Counted from the stretch's first letter, positions 44,933 through 53,117 are shown. The stretch: DNA of 64,000 nucleotides from CADEED01 sp035765415 (GCA_035765415.1 DASTXR010000097.1:221479-285478); one strand, 5' to 3'. Made by a program: numbers and translations. Notes: generated by a model not told the origin, from the letters alone.

Positions 44933-44972
44933 ATCTGTACATGTTTCCTCATCGTCCACGGGATGTACAGAT
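44933..44972. promoter_or_regulatory. Ten-base inverted repeat upstream of the fha-tssJKLM operon
   Basis: ATCTGTACAT at 44933-44942 and its exact reverse complement ATGTACAGAT at 44963-44972 are separated by 20 bases. Each arm contains the palindrome TGTACA, and the centres are 30 bases apart, about three helical turns, as for a pair of operator half-sites on one face. It lies 29 bases before the fha start codon in a 155-base gap and is the strongest dyad seen in the window outside the REP elements. Confidence 0.55.
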
Positions 44973-45059
44973 CTCCTAAGAGCCGTCAGTGGCCTGGTCG
45001 GATAGCGCAGATCATAGACCAGAGTCAGTCGCCCTAGTGCGTGGCAGCGTTCCGCCCAC

Positions 45060-45224
45060 CTACTGCGTCGTCACCAGCCAGATGCCGACTGCCGAGAAGA
45101 TTCCCGCGATGACGAACCAGGTCCTGGACTGCGGATGCAGTTGCCCCTGGTCGCGCGTCAGGCGCACGAGTGCGGCAATCAGGAACAGTGCGCCGACTCC
45201 CAGCAGTATGTAGGCCGCCCTCAT
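45060..45224 (-). CDS. Small two-helix membrane protein (54 residues)
   Basis: A 54-residue open frame, MRAAYILLGVGALFLIAAL... ending in WLVTTQ. It has two hydrophobic segments (about residues 4-20 and 36-51) joined by a charged loop (VRLTRDQGQLHPQSR), predicted as a helical hairpin in the inner membrane. GAGAAGG lies just ahead of the ATG, and the gene begins seven bases after the TIGR02270 gene, so it is the last gene of the effector island. No family is recognised. Position at the end of the operon makes an immunity or accessory role possible but unproven. Confidence 0.6.
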   Translation of the reverse strand: MRAAYILLGVGALFLIAALVRLTRDQGQLHPQSRTWFVIAGIFSAVGIWLVTTQ

Positions 45225-45231
45225 CGCCTTC

Positions 45232-46497
45232 TCACGTCAGCTGCGCCAGTTCGCGCTGCTGGCGCCACGCGGGCGCGCGCCATTCGAACAGTGGCGTGCC
45301 CGGATCGAGCAGGCACAGGTGATAGGCGGCGGCGATGCGCTGACGTTGATAGCCGTTCTTGAGCACCTCGATGCAGTGCGCACGACTCGGAGGCACGCCC
45401 ATGAAGTGACGAACGCCGGTCGTGAAGCGCGCGCCGTTCTGGTTCCACCAGGCCTGCACCTTCGCCTGCTCAGGCCACGGCAGGTCGTCGTCAGGATCGA
45501 GCGCGACGTTGTCATCTTCGGGATCATCGGTTGGACCGGACGCGGGCGTCCCCGGTGTCGAGCGCTCGAAATCGGGCTGCGCGAGATCGAGCCCGGTGAC
45601 CAGGCTGAAGGATTCGCCGGCCGCGCGCGCCAGCGCGTCGTCGGCCATCCTGGAAATCAACCACGGGATGTAGTTAGGGTCACCGGCCAAACCGGCGCCG
45701 CGGATCAACCGCCTGAGCGCCGCCGGATCGCCCGACAACTGTCGCAGCAGGTCGTGCGCCTCCGTGACAGACATCGCGAGCAGCGCAAGCTGGAAGGCGG
45801 GCAACTGACGCGGCCCCTCCTTCATTGCCAGTGCGACGAGGAATTGGAGGCTGGCTTCGCGCGCGCCGAGCAGCACGGCGCCATACGCGGCCCAGAACTG
45901 GCAGTCCGGGTCTTCTTGGCCGATGGCCGCCGCCGTCGCAGACACGAGCTCGCGTTTGCCGAGTTCGCCGGCGGTGCGCAATGACCGGGCCCGAACACTC
46001 AGGTCATTGTCCTCGAGCCGCCGCCCGGCAATCAGTCCGGGATCGACACGGTGAAGCGCACAGGCCGTGATTCCCGCCAGGCGGCTCACCGGATCGTCGG
46101 AAGCAAGCCAGCTCCTGGCGATCCCGGCCAGATGTGTCGCCGATACCCAGCCCAGCGCCGAGCACAACCCGCGCCACCCGTCCGTCGCGGCCGGCGCCAC
46201 CGCGAGCATCTGACCGAGTCGCTGCGGGTTGCCGTCTTCGATGGCGCGCACCGTCGCGGCAAAGATCTCCCCTGCCCCGGGGTTCTCCAGGAGTTGCTCG
46301 CAATATCCGAAGCCCGCGTCGCCGGCGAGCGCCACGCCGTCCAGATGCGCGCTGATTCGCTCGTCATGCCGGCCGAGATCCGGCAGCTGGATATGCGGCG
46401 CCGTCAGGAGCTGCGTGCGAACGTTGCGCAGGTGCGCGCTTTCTTCAGCGTGCTGTGCAACGACCCACGGATTGATGCGGTTTTCGACGACGGCCAT
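45232..46497 (-). CDS. TIGR02270-family protein (T6SS island-associated, HEAT-like)
   Basis: About 421 residues from the ATG at 46497 (MAVVENRINPWVVAQHAEES). The body is alpha-helical with HEAT-like repeats (VSRLAGITACALHRVDPGLI, SVRARSLRTAGELGKRELVSA quoted in part, FWAAYGAVLLGAREA). A short acidic linker (DDPEDDNVALDPDDDLPWPE) precedes a conserved C-terminal domain with RHFMGVPPSRAHCIEVLKNG. Proteins of this family typically occur with VgrG, DUF2169 and DUF4150 genes, as here. The function is not established. A scaffold or effector-loading role is plausible. The start could also be five codons earlier. Confidence 0.8.
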   Translation of the reverse strand: MAVVENRINPWVVAQHAEESAHLRNVRTQLLTAPHIQLPDLGRHDERISAHLDGVALAGDAGFGYCEQLLENPGAGEIFAATVRAIEDGNPQRLGQMLAVAPAATDGWRGLCSALGWVSATHLAGIARSWLASDDPVSRLAGITACALHRVDPGLIAGRRLEDNDLSVRARSLRTAGELGKRELVSATAAAIGQEDPDCQFWAAYGAVLLGAREASLQFLVALAMKEGPRQLPAFQLALLAMSVTEAHDLLRQLSGDPAALRRLIRGAGLAGDPNYIPWLISRMADDALARAAGESFSLVTGLDLAQPDFERSTPGTPASGPTDDPEDDNVALDPDDDLPWPEQAKVQAWWNQNGARFTTGVRHFMGVPPSRAHCIEVLKNGYQRQRIAAAYHLCLLDPGTPLFEWRAPAWRQQRELAQLT

Positions 46498-46554
46498 GTC
46501 ACGCCTCAGCATGCGACCGCGACCCGCGGATGTCCGGCGTGACGCGGCAACGGT

Positions 46555-47142
46555 CTACTCCTCATCATCGTCCGGCGGCGGCGCGTCCTCATCATCGTCC
46601 GGCGGCGGCGCCTCTTCGTCGTCGGCGGTCGGATTCGCAGCCATTTTCAGGTAGTGATCGACGCAGTATTCCAGCCACGCGATGAAACTGTCGTACTCGG
46701 TTTCCTCGTCCTTGTAGGTTTCGTACAGGCGCCATTCTCCGTCGTCGTTGCGCCGGAGCGGATGCAGGATGATCCTCGACTGCGATATGTCGGAGTAGCC
46801 GATCACGAGACCTTTGCCGCAGACCTCGTCACCCCACTTGAGAGCATCCTGTTGCCACTTGCGGATGTCGTCCGCGCGCGGGCCGCTCAACATGTCTTCG
46901 ACGGGCATGAGATCGGTGACCGCGTCCACCATGCGCCAGCCATCGTAGAGCGTCAGGAAGGCCTTGTACGAAGGCGGCAGCGCCAGGCCGACTTTCTGCT
47001 CCAGCTTCTCGATGAGCGCCGGGCTCGTCGGCGGGCCCAGTTGCTGTTCGTCGGGCTCGTCGATGGCCGCATAAAATTTCGAGCGGGCTTCCATACCCGC
47101 CTTCACAGCGGCGGCAACGCGTTTCGTCAGTTCGGGGTCCAA
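46555..47142 (-). CDS. SMI1/KNR4 (SUKH) family protein, candidate immunity protein
   Basis: A 195-residue cytoplasmic protein with the SUKH core: ALIEKLEQKVGLALPPSYKAFLTLYDGW, quoted here as LEQKVGLALPPSYKAFLTLYDGW in parts, then GLVIGYSDISQSRIILHP and FIAWLEYCVDHYL. SUKH proteins are the commonest immunity proteins next to polymorphic nuclease toxins. The gene begins nine bases after the DUF4150 nuclease effector gene, the expected effector-immunity order. The C-terminus is a very acidic tail with a duplicated element (APPPDDDED then APPPDDDEE) encoded by a 27-base tandem repeat. An acidic tail could mimic nucleic acid, but this is speculation. Confidence 0.82.
   Translation of the reverse strand: MDPELTKRVAAAVKAGMEARSKFYAAIDEPDEQQLGPPTSPALIEKLEQKVGLALPPSYKAFLTLYDGWRMVDAVTDLMPVEDMLSGPRADDIRKWQQDALKWGDEVCGKGLVIGYSDISQSRIILHPLRRNDDGEWRLYETYKDEETEYDSFIAWLEYCVDHYLKMAANPTADDEEAPPPDDDEDAPPPDDDEE
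46559..46612. repeat. 27-base tandem duplication encoding the acidic tail
   Basis: The unit TCCTCATCATCGTCCGGCGG followed by CGGCGCG is present twice in direct tandem, with the second copy differing at its last base. It encodes the repeated APPPDDDE element at the C-terminus of the SUKH protein. Such units can expand or contract by replication slippage. Confidence 0.75.
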
Positions 47143-47151
47143 GATGTCACC

Positions 47152-48036
47152 TCAGCAGTTCTTCGTCGTGAATCCGGTTGGCGCCGTGTTGCCCGCGGCG
47201 CGCGCTGATTTGATCTGCCGGCCGGAAGAGCCATTGACCTCGCGGTCGAGCCATCGGAACGGTCCGCCGACGTTGCCGCCGAGCTGAACTTCCTGAATGT
47301 GGTCGGCTTCCATTCCGTTCCCGAGCGGATCGGTCGTCGCGGCGCAGTCATCGTAAAACTGCGTTGGCTGGTTGGCCGGGTTCCTGGAGGGCGGCCATCC
47401 CTTCGGAGCGGCTCTGTTCCAGTCGCGCGCATATTTCTTTTGCCAACCCGCCGCAATGTCGCGCAAGTCTTTCGTGCCGCGCGTTGGCAGGGGGCCCTTC
47501 TGCTTGGCGACGGCATCCATGGCCGCGGCCTTGCCTTTCATCTGTTTCTTCTGGCAATCAGACCAGCCTGCTTCGCACTCGAGCACGATCACGCCGGGTG
47601 GCACCGGCGGTTGTTGATTGCCGGGAATCGTGCCGGAGTTGGCGGGACTGCCGCCATTGTTCGTCATCCCGTCGCCGAGCAACTGGATGTTTTTTCCCTC
47701 GGCCTTCACGTTCATCGAGCCCGGCGCGACGAACTCGGTCTTACCCTGCGTCTTCGCCGACACGATGCCACCGCCCGTTCCCTGGCTCGCGACGTCCGGC
47801 GACGGCTGGCTCATGTAGTACGAGCCCTTGATGGCGATTTTCTTGCCCTGGATCTTCACCGTCGTCGTCGGCTTTTTCAGGCGATCCGCCGAACGGCCGA
47901 AGTTGGGTAACGGCGTTGGAACGAACGGTGCGGGCGGGCCGGGCATCTTGCAGATGTTCGGCAACGTTGCCGGCGCCATGTCCATGCTGCCCTCGGTGAC
48001 GGGTGTTTTCGGAGGATTTACACCGACACTGATCAT
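47152..48036 (-). CDS. DUF4150 (PAAR-like) protein with C-terminal HNH-type nuclease toxin domain
   Basis: A 294-residue modular protein. Residues 1-125 are a DUF4150 domain, a PAAR-like spike tip (DMAPATLPNICKMPGPPAPF, quoted here as PNICKMPGPPAPFVPTPLPN; IKGSYYMSQPSPD; GDGMTNNGGS). A proline-rich hinge (NQQPPVPPG) leads to a C-terminal domain with two CxxGW/C-type cysteines (ECEAGWSDC) and the motif EADHIQEVQLGGN, typical of HNH/endonuclease VII-type toxins in which the DH pair binds metal. It ends SARAAGNTAPTGFTTKNC. It would sit on VgrG and be delivered as a DNA- or RNA-cleaving effector. The adjacent SUKH gene is the likely immunity partner. The nuclease fold is inferred from one motif region. 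Confidence 0.8.
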   Translation of the reverse strand: MISVGVNPPKTPVTEGSMDMAPATLPNICKMPGPPAPFVPTPLPNFGRSADRLKKPTTTVKIQGKKIAIKGSYYMSQPSPDVASQGTGGGIVSAKTQGKTEFVAPGSMNVKAEGKNIQLLGDGMTNNGGSPANSGTIPGNQQPPVPPGVIVLECEAGWSDCQKKQMKGKAAAMDAVAKQKGPLPTRGTKDLRDIAAGWQKKYARDWNRAAPKGWPPSRNPANQPTQFYDDCAATTDPLGNGMEADHIQEVQLGGNVGGPFRWLDREVNGSSGRQIKSARAAGNTAPTGFTTKNC

Positions 48037-48052
48037 GCGCGTGCACCCATCC

Positions 48053-49123
48053 TCATGGTTCGCTCAACGACAGCAGGATCGCGCTGCGATGTCCGCCATC
48101 CGAACTCGCCCACAACAGCGGGAACTGACCGCGTGCATAACCACGCTGCCGGGCCTCGATCGCCAGTGACGCGAACAGCGGGCCGGATGCGGCGCCAACG
48201 TCACCCCAGCAGTCGGCGGGTGACTGGTAGTCGTGTGCATCGAAGAACGCTTCCTGCACACGCAGCATGGTGTAGATGAACTCTTCGTTTCGATAACGGA
48301 CGCCATTCAGGTCACAGTAGGTAGCCGTGATCATCCGGGGCGGCGCGCGCACGGCGGATATGACTCCGCTCAGCGCGGTAGTGAGACCTTCGCCGATACA
48401 GACTTCGGTCGAGCGGATCGACTTGGGTTCGAAGGCGGTGGTTGCCGCCGCGACGCGCGCGAGAACGGGCAGGCCGTGGCGCTCGGCCGCAGACTCCCTC
48501 GCCAGCAGGCACGCGCTTGCCGCTTCGCCCGGAGGAAAGCCGTTGCGGTTCGCGGCGGACATCAGGAACCCGGTGCGATCCAGCCAGGTCAGCGATTCCG
48601 CGTCGTGGTACGAGTCGACTCCGGCGGCGATGCAGAACGTCGCTTCGCCTGACGCGACCCTCTGCGCCGCGACCTGCATCGCCATGAGTCCCGACGCGTG
48701 CCCCCGCTGCAGGACATGGGCCGAACATCCCTCGCCGACGCCGGCCGAAACGGTGTTTGCGATCGAATCCGCGATGCCGGGCGGCAAGCCAGGCCGCGGC
48801 TCCGCGATGCCGACCCAGCACTGCATGGTTGGTCGCGAACCAGTGGTCGGCAGTTCACCGAGGGCCTGCGTCACCGCCGACAGGAGCATCTGCTCGATAC
48901 GTTCCGCGATCGGCAGCGAAGGCTCGAAACCCGCATCGACGGCAAGGCTCATCGGCTCGCCTTCCTTGTCGACGAACGTCGGATGCGCGGCCACGGCCGA
49001 GATGGCACCGCGCACGGCCGCGGCCGACGCGGACGCATTGAAGCCGAGCGGCGTCCGCACGCCGACCCCGCAGATACAAACTGCATCGTCGATGGGACCG
49101 GACCAGGAAATGGGATCGTTCAT
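48053..49123 (-). CDS. Degenerate beta-ketoacyl-synthase-like (thiolase-fold) protein of the T6SS island
   Basis: A 356-residue thiolase-fold protein. N-terminal VCICGVGVRTPLGFNA and the segment GLMAMQVAAQRVASGEATFCIAAGVDS align well with ketosynthases. The position of the catalytic cysteine (usually in ACSSG) reads GHASG, a histidine at residue 142. The later HGTGT and GHTLGAAG histidine motifs are replaced by YCDLNG and GDVGAASG. All three catalytic residues are therefore missing, and it should not condense acyl chains. Homologues are found in T6SS islands with DUF2169 and DUF4150 genes. A structural or adaptor role is inferred. Lies between DUF2169 (15 bases) and DUF4150 (16 bases) genes. 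Confidence 0.8.
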   Translation of the reverse strand: MNDPISWSGPIDDAVCICGVGVRTPLGFNASASAAAVRGAISAVAAHPTFVDKEGEPMSLAVDAGFEPSLPIAERIEQMLLSAVTQALGELPTTGSRPTMQCWVGIAEPRPGLPPGIADSIANTVSAGVGEGCSAHVLQRGHASGLMAMQVAAQRVASGEATFCIAAGVDSYHDAESLTWLDRTGFLMSAANRNGFPPGEAASACLLARESAAERHGLPVLARVAAATTAFEPKSIRSTEVCIGEGLTTALSGVISAVRAPPRMITATYCDLNGVRYRNEEFIYTMLRVQEAFFDAHDYQSPADCWGDVGAASGPLFASLAIEARQRGYARGQFPLLWASSDGGHRSAILLSLSEP

Positions 49124-49138
49124 GCGCCAGTTGCTCGT

Positions 49139-50155
49139 TCAGACCACGCGTTTCTCGGTGACCACCGTGAGATCGAGATCATCCACGCGGTGATTGCAGA
49201 CCAGCGAAGTCTGCCAAACCATCATGAGACGCGCGGCGTCCGGCTCCAGGATAACGGTGCATAGTTGCGCCCGATGCTCGATTCGCTCCGGGCCGATCCG
49301 GGTTTCGAAGAATGGGTATACGCGCGGCAATTTGAATGTCATCCGGCCGGCCGGCGAGAGGTTCCGCAGGTCGACGATTTCGCCCCCACGCAGGAAACCC
49401 GCGACCTGCTGATCGGAGGGTGCGCAGTTGTGATAACGCGTATCGAAATCTTCCGCCCAGAGCGGGAAACGTTTTTCACGCCATGTTTCGTCGTAAGTAC
49501 CCGCCCATTCGCGACGCGGCGACCAATGGCACTCGATGGCATTCAATCCCGCAGGCGTCGGCTGGTCCCGCCATGAACCGATCAGCTGGTCGGGATACTC
49601 GACGTTGGGCAGGAGGTTTCCGGCACAATTTTCCGCGCGCACAGCAAAGCCGGTGCCGACCGGGTTGCGGCTGTCGAGGCGATGCTCCGCGGGATCCGGG
49701 GAGGTCCGATCCCATCCGCCGAATGCTCTCTCGTAGACAATCGGCATCGACTCGAACGCCTCGGGAGATGTGGACATCAGCGTGCCCGCGACCTTGTCCC
49801 AGCGCCGATCGCCGGAGACCCGCAGGCGCTTGTTCACGGAACCGACCGAAATGCCGACGTCGACTTCCGTTGCGAGCCGGCCCGCAGGGGCCCAGGCGCT
49901 GCCGCGAACCAGCACATCGGTGCCGGGTTTCAAGCCCTGGAGATCGCCTTCGTACCGCAGTCCGCTCTTGCCCGCCTCACCGGAAGGCTCGGGCATCCGC
50001 AGCGGCGCGACCTGCTCCTTCGCCAGCCCGCAGGTGCCATCCGGGTGTATGTCGTAGGTCGCTTTCACGACAACCAGCCAGATCTTGTTTGCATCCTTGT
50101 CCTGGACCCAAGTGCGCTCCGCGGCGTAGCTGGTCGTGTTGATGATCGCCCACAT
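49139..50155 (-). CDS. DUF2169 family T6SS effector adaptor
   Basis: A 338-residue protein. DUF2169 features are the N-terminal YAAERTWVQDKDANKIWLVV, VVKATYDI, PEPSGEAGKSGLRYEGDL, MPIVYERAFGGWD and NPVGTGF. Members act as adaptors that load PAAR-type effectors onto VgrG, and here VgrG, DUF4150 and DUF2169 are co-encoded. No signal peptide is seen, so it acts in the cytoplasm. It lies 15 bases after the DUF6484 gene and 15 before the ketosynthase-like gene. Confidence 0.9.
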   Translation of the reverse strand: MWAIINTTSYAAERTWVQDKDANKIWLVVVKATYDIHPDGTCGLAKEQVAPLRMPEPSGEAGKSGLRYEGDLQGLKPGTDVLVRGSAWAPAGRLATEVDVGISVGSVNKRLRVSGDRRWDKVAGTLMSTSPEAFESMPIVYERAFGGWDRTSPDPAEHRLDSRNPVGTGFAVRAENCAGNLLPNVEYPDQLIGSWRDQPTPAGLNAIECHWSPRREWAGTYDETWREKRFPLWAEDFDTRYHNCAPSDQQVAGFLRGGEIVDLRNLSPAGRMTFKLPRVYPFFETRIGPERIEHRAQLCTVILEPDAARLMMVWQTSLVCNHRVDDLDLTVVTEKRVV

Positions 50156-50170
50156 AAAAATCCGGAGCGC

Positions 50171-50671
50171 TCAGTTGATCTGCACCGAGCCACCCTTGAT
50201 GCGATTCATGCCCGCCGCGCGACTGGAAACGTACGCGCCGTCGATCAGGACCTTGCCCGCTTTCGTCAAGGTGATGCTGGCTTTGCCACATTTGAGGACG
50301 AGCTGCTGCCTGGCGCTGACGATCATGCGCTCGCCGTCGACATCCACTTCGACCTGTCCCGGCTTCTGAGTCGCGGGACCCTGCCCGTCGCGCAGCAGCC
50401 CCATGACGATGGGGCGTCGCAAATCGCCGTCGGCGAATTGCAGCACCACCTTGCGGCCGATGTGCGCCCCGTGAAGATCGACAATGGTGGCGGCCGCGAG
50501 CGCGCCCGCGTCAGATTGCCTTCCATGCGACACCAGCGGCGTCCGGCCGGCATCCGCAAAGCCGATCAGGGTGCCCGTCACCACGCCGTGGAAGGGAACC
50601 GGATCGCGACCGTGCGACTTCCGCTGCGAAATTCCGCCGAACTCGAGAACTTCGGACTCTTCTGCACTCAT
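50171..50671 (-). CDS. DUF6484-type T6SS island protein
   Basis: A 166-residue protein with a beta-rich, OB-like first half (GVVTGTLIGFADAGRTPLVSH, quoted in part; ATIVDLHGAHIGRKVVLQFADGDLRRPIVMGLL), which is typical of DUF6484, and a C-terminal beta-strand region resembling the VgrG tail (RQQLVLKCGKASITLTKAGKVLIDG). It may cap or extend the VgrG spike. It follows vgrG after 64 bases and precedes the DUF2169 gene. Family membership is from pattern memory; function is not established. Confidence 0.75.
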   Translation of the reverse strand: MSAEESEVLEFGGISQRKSHGRDPVPFHGVVTGTLIGFADAGRTPLVSHGRQSDAGALAAATIVDLHGAHIGRKVVLQFADGDLRRPIVMGLLRDGQGPATQKPGQVEVDVDGERMIVSARQQLVLKCGKASITLTKAGKVLIDGAYVSSRAAGMNRIKGGSVQIN

Positions 50672-50735
50672 TGAGATGCTCCGCTCTGGCTCTTGATCCG
50701 GCGCCGTGGGCCCGGCCTGGTTCTCACGCGCAAGA

Positions 50736-53000
50736 TCAATTCTGTTTGATCTTGCTGCCTTTCATGACGATGTCGCTGCTTGCCTTGGCATTGATCTTGC
50801 CGCTGCCGTTGATCGTGATGTCCTTGCCCTTGATCGTGATGGTGCCGTCTTTCTTCATGGTGATGCTGGCACTGCCGGTCTTGATCGTGATCGAGTCTCC
50901 GGCATCGATGACCAGATTGTTGGCCACCTTGAGCTTGTCGTCCTTGCCGATGCTGGACGTGCGGCCGCCACCGATCTTGTGCGCCTCATCGCTGCCGGCA
51001 CTGGTGGACAGCTTGCCGCCGGCGCTCGTCGATATGTTGCCGCCGGCGCTCGTCGACTGGTTCGCGCCGATGTTGGTCGACTGGCTCGCGCCCACGCTGA
51101 TCGTTTGCGCGGCGCCGACGGTGACCATCTGCAATGCGCCAATAGTGATCTGCTGCGCGGCGCCGATGGAGATCGTCTCGTTGATGCCCACCGAGTGCGT
51201 GCGTTGTGTCGCGACGGTCTTGGTTTCACTCGCCCCCACCGTGACGCTGCGGGCGGCGCCGATTTTGATCGTCTCGGTGGCGCCGACACTTTCGGAACGC
51301 GCGGCGCCGATCGTGATGGTCTCGTTGACACCCACGTTCTCGGTGCGGTTGGCGCCGATGGTGATCTTTTCGTTGGCCCCCACGTTTTCGGTGCGGTCGA
51401 CGCCGACCTTGACGGTTTCGTTGTTGCCGATCGTCTTGGAACGATCATGCCCCACCGAATGCGACTCATCCGCCTCGACGGAGATGTCCTGGTTCAGCTC
51501 CGCATGAATGTAGAGCTGCTCCGCGCCCTTCTTGTCCTCGAAGCGGATTTCATTGCAGGTTTCCGGGCTGCCACCCATCGTGCTGCGCGTTCGCACGCCC
51601 GACTGCGTCTTGTTGGCCGGCAGGTCGAACGGCGGCAGGTTGTCCTGGTTGTATACGCGCCCGGTGATCAGCGGTTGATCCGGATCACCCTCGAGGAAAT
51701 CGACGACGCATTCCTGGCCGATGCGCGGGATGCTCATCCAGCCCCAGTTCTTGCCGGCCCAGATCTGCGAGACGCGCACCCAGCAGGAGCTCTTCTCGTC
51801 GCGTTTGCCGTAGCGGTCCCAGTGGAACTGCACTTTCACGCGGCCATATTTGTCGGTGTAGATCTCTTCGCCGCCGGGACCCACGACCGTGGCGGTCTGC
51901 GGACCACCCACCATGGGTTTGCGCGTGGTGATGGGCGCGCGGAACGGCAGCTTGGCGTCGATGGCCTCGAAGCTGCAGATGAAGTCTTTCGGGGCATCGC
52001 GGCCGGATTCATATTCACCCGCATGCAGGTCATACGTGGCGCTGACGGCGAGGTACTGCTTGTTCTGGTCCTTGCGCGGATACCCCGCGAGCTTGAACAG
52101 GCTGCCGACGGCCTGGCCGCGCGCATTGCCGGTGCCGGTGAAGCGCTCGAACTGCGCCTGCAGCGACTCGAGGCGCGTGCGCGCGTAGTGATCGCCTTCC
52201 GCGGTCAGCGCATAGCCGCCCGGGTAGTCGAACACCTCGTAGTCGGTCTTGGGGAATTCGTGCTTCTGCACGCACTGCGTCTCGAGCTTGGCGCGCGGCT
52301 TGGTGAAGTCGTAGTCGGTGACCACGCACTTGCCGGGCTGGATGTTGCGCGACTGGTGCCAGTCGAAGATGTGATCCTTCTCGCGCGACTCGTTGGCCGT
52401 CGGCGGGAAGTACTCGATGGTCTCGTAGTTAGGCACCGGCTCATGGCCGCTCGAGGAATCGCTGAGCACCAGCGTGTGGCTGCCTTCGGCGTGCGTGAAG
52501 AAGTAGTAGATGCCCTCTTCTTCCATGAGCCGCTGCACGAAATTGAAATCCGTTTCGCGGTATTGCACGCAGTAGTCGCGCGTCCGATAACTCTTGGTGA
52601 GCGTGTCCTTGAAGTCGGTGAACCCGAGATCGCGGAACACGTCCTTGATGATGTCCGGCGCGCTCTTGGTCTGGAAAATCCGGCAGTCGGCAGTGCGTGT
52701 CAGGAACCACAACCAGGGAACCAGGCGCATCTGGTACGTGGCGTAGGTTCCGAGGCGGCCGAGCTGCGCAAACTCGACGATGTGGCCATGGAAATAGCGC
52801 GAGCCACCGTCGTCGAGCGCGACGGCGATGTGGGCTTCCTTGCCCAGCAACTTGTTGAAATCGATCGCCTCGTCGGGACTCAGCAGGTCGATCTGGATTT
52901 CAAAGAGCTGGCCTAGTTGCTCGGTGATCCTGGCGGAGCGAATCAGCAGCTGATCGCTGTCCACCGGGCTCTTGAGCGTTATCTTCCTGGATGTCGCCAT
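50736..53000 (-). CDS. vgrG: T6SS spike protein VgrG (TssI) with long beta-helical tail
   Basis: A 754-residue VgrG. Residues 1-500 show the gp27-like and gp5 OB-fold parts (QLFEIQIDLLSPD, YQMRLVPWLWFLTRTADCRIFQ quoted in part, YCVQYRETDFNFVQRLMEEEGIYYFF, DKYGRVKVQFHWDRYG, WVRVSQIWAGKNWG, GDPDQPLITGRVYN). Residues about 505-690 are a short-period repeat of the form x-x-x-(V/I)-G-x-x-x-(T/S), such as TENVGANEKITIGANRTENVG, which should form a triple-stranded beta-helix needle. The tail (LVIDAGDSITIKTGSASI) resembles DUF2345. No separate enzyme domain is seen; effectors are probably loaded through DUF2169/DUF4150. It heads the effector island. Confidence 0.95.
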   Translation of the reverse strand: MATSRKITLKSPVDSDQLLIRSARITEQLGQLFEIQIDLLSPDEAIDFNKLLGKEAHIAVALDDGGSRYFHGHIVEFAQLGRLGTYATYQMRLVPWLWFLTRTADCRIFQTKSAPDIIKDVFRDLGFTDFKDTLTKSYRTRDYCVQYRETDFNFVQRLMEEEGIYYFFTHAEGSHTLVLSDSSSGHEPVPNYETIEYFPPTANESREKDHIFDWHQSRNIQPGKCVVTDYDFTKPRAKLETQCVQKHEFPKTDYEVFDYPGGYALTAEGDHYARTRLESLQAQFERFTGTGNARGQAVGSLFKLAGYPRKDQNKQYLAVSATYDLHAGEYESGRDAPKDFICSFEAIDAKLPFRAPITTRKPMVGGPQTATVVGPGGEEIYTDKYGRVKVQFHWDRYGKRDEKSSCWVRVSQIWAGKNWGWMSIPRIGQECVVDFLEGDPDQPLITGRVYNQDNLPPFDLPANKTQSGVRTRSTMGGSPETCNEIRFEDKKGAEQLYIHAELNQDISVEADESHSVGHDRSKTIGNNETVKVGVDRTENVGANEKITIGANRTENVGVNETITIGAARSESVGATETIKIGAARSVTVGASETKTVATQRTHSVGINETISIGAAQQITIGALQMVTVGAAQTISVGASQSTNIGANQSTSAGGNISTSAGGKLSTSAGSDEAHKIGGGRTSSIGKDDKLKVANNLVIDAGDSITIKTGSASITMKKDGTITIKGKDITINGSGKINAKASSDIVMKGSKIKQN
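50960..51480 (-). repeat. Short-period internal repeats of vgrG
   Basis: About 170 codons encode a string of related 8- to 10-residue units centred on VG or IG followed by A/V-x-(E/R/Q)-(T/S). At the 3' end the unit shrinks to STSAGG repeats. At the DNA level the units are similar but diverged, so they probably reflect a protein-level beta-helix rather than a recent tandem expansion. Confidence 0.7.
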
Positions 53001-53117
53001 CGAACATGGACCGCGTGACTTGGACTGTAGGTCGTCTTGCTGCGAGGCCTCGCCGTTGTATCACAATTTAACTCAAACCGCGGAATGCCCCCGAATCCTG
53101 CGCCGCGCCGGCGACTG

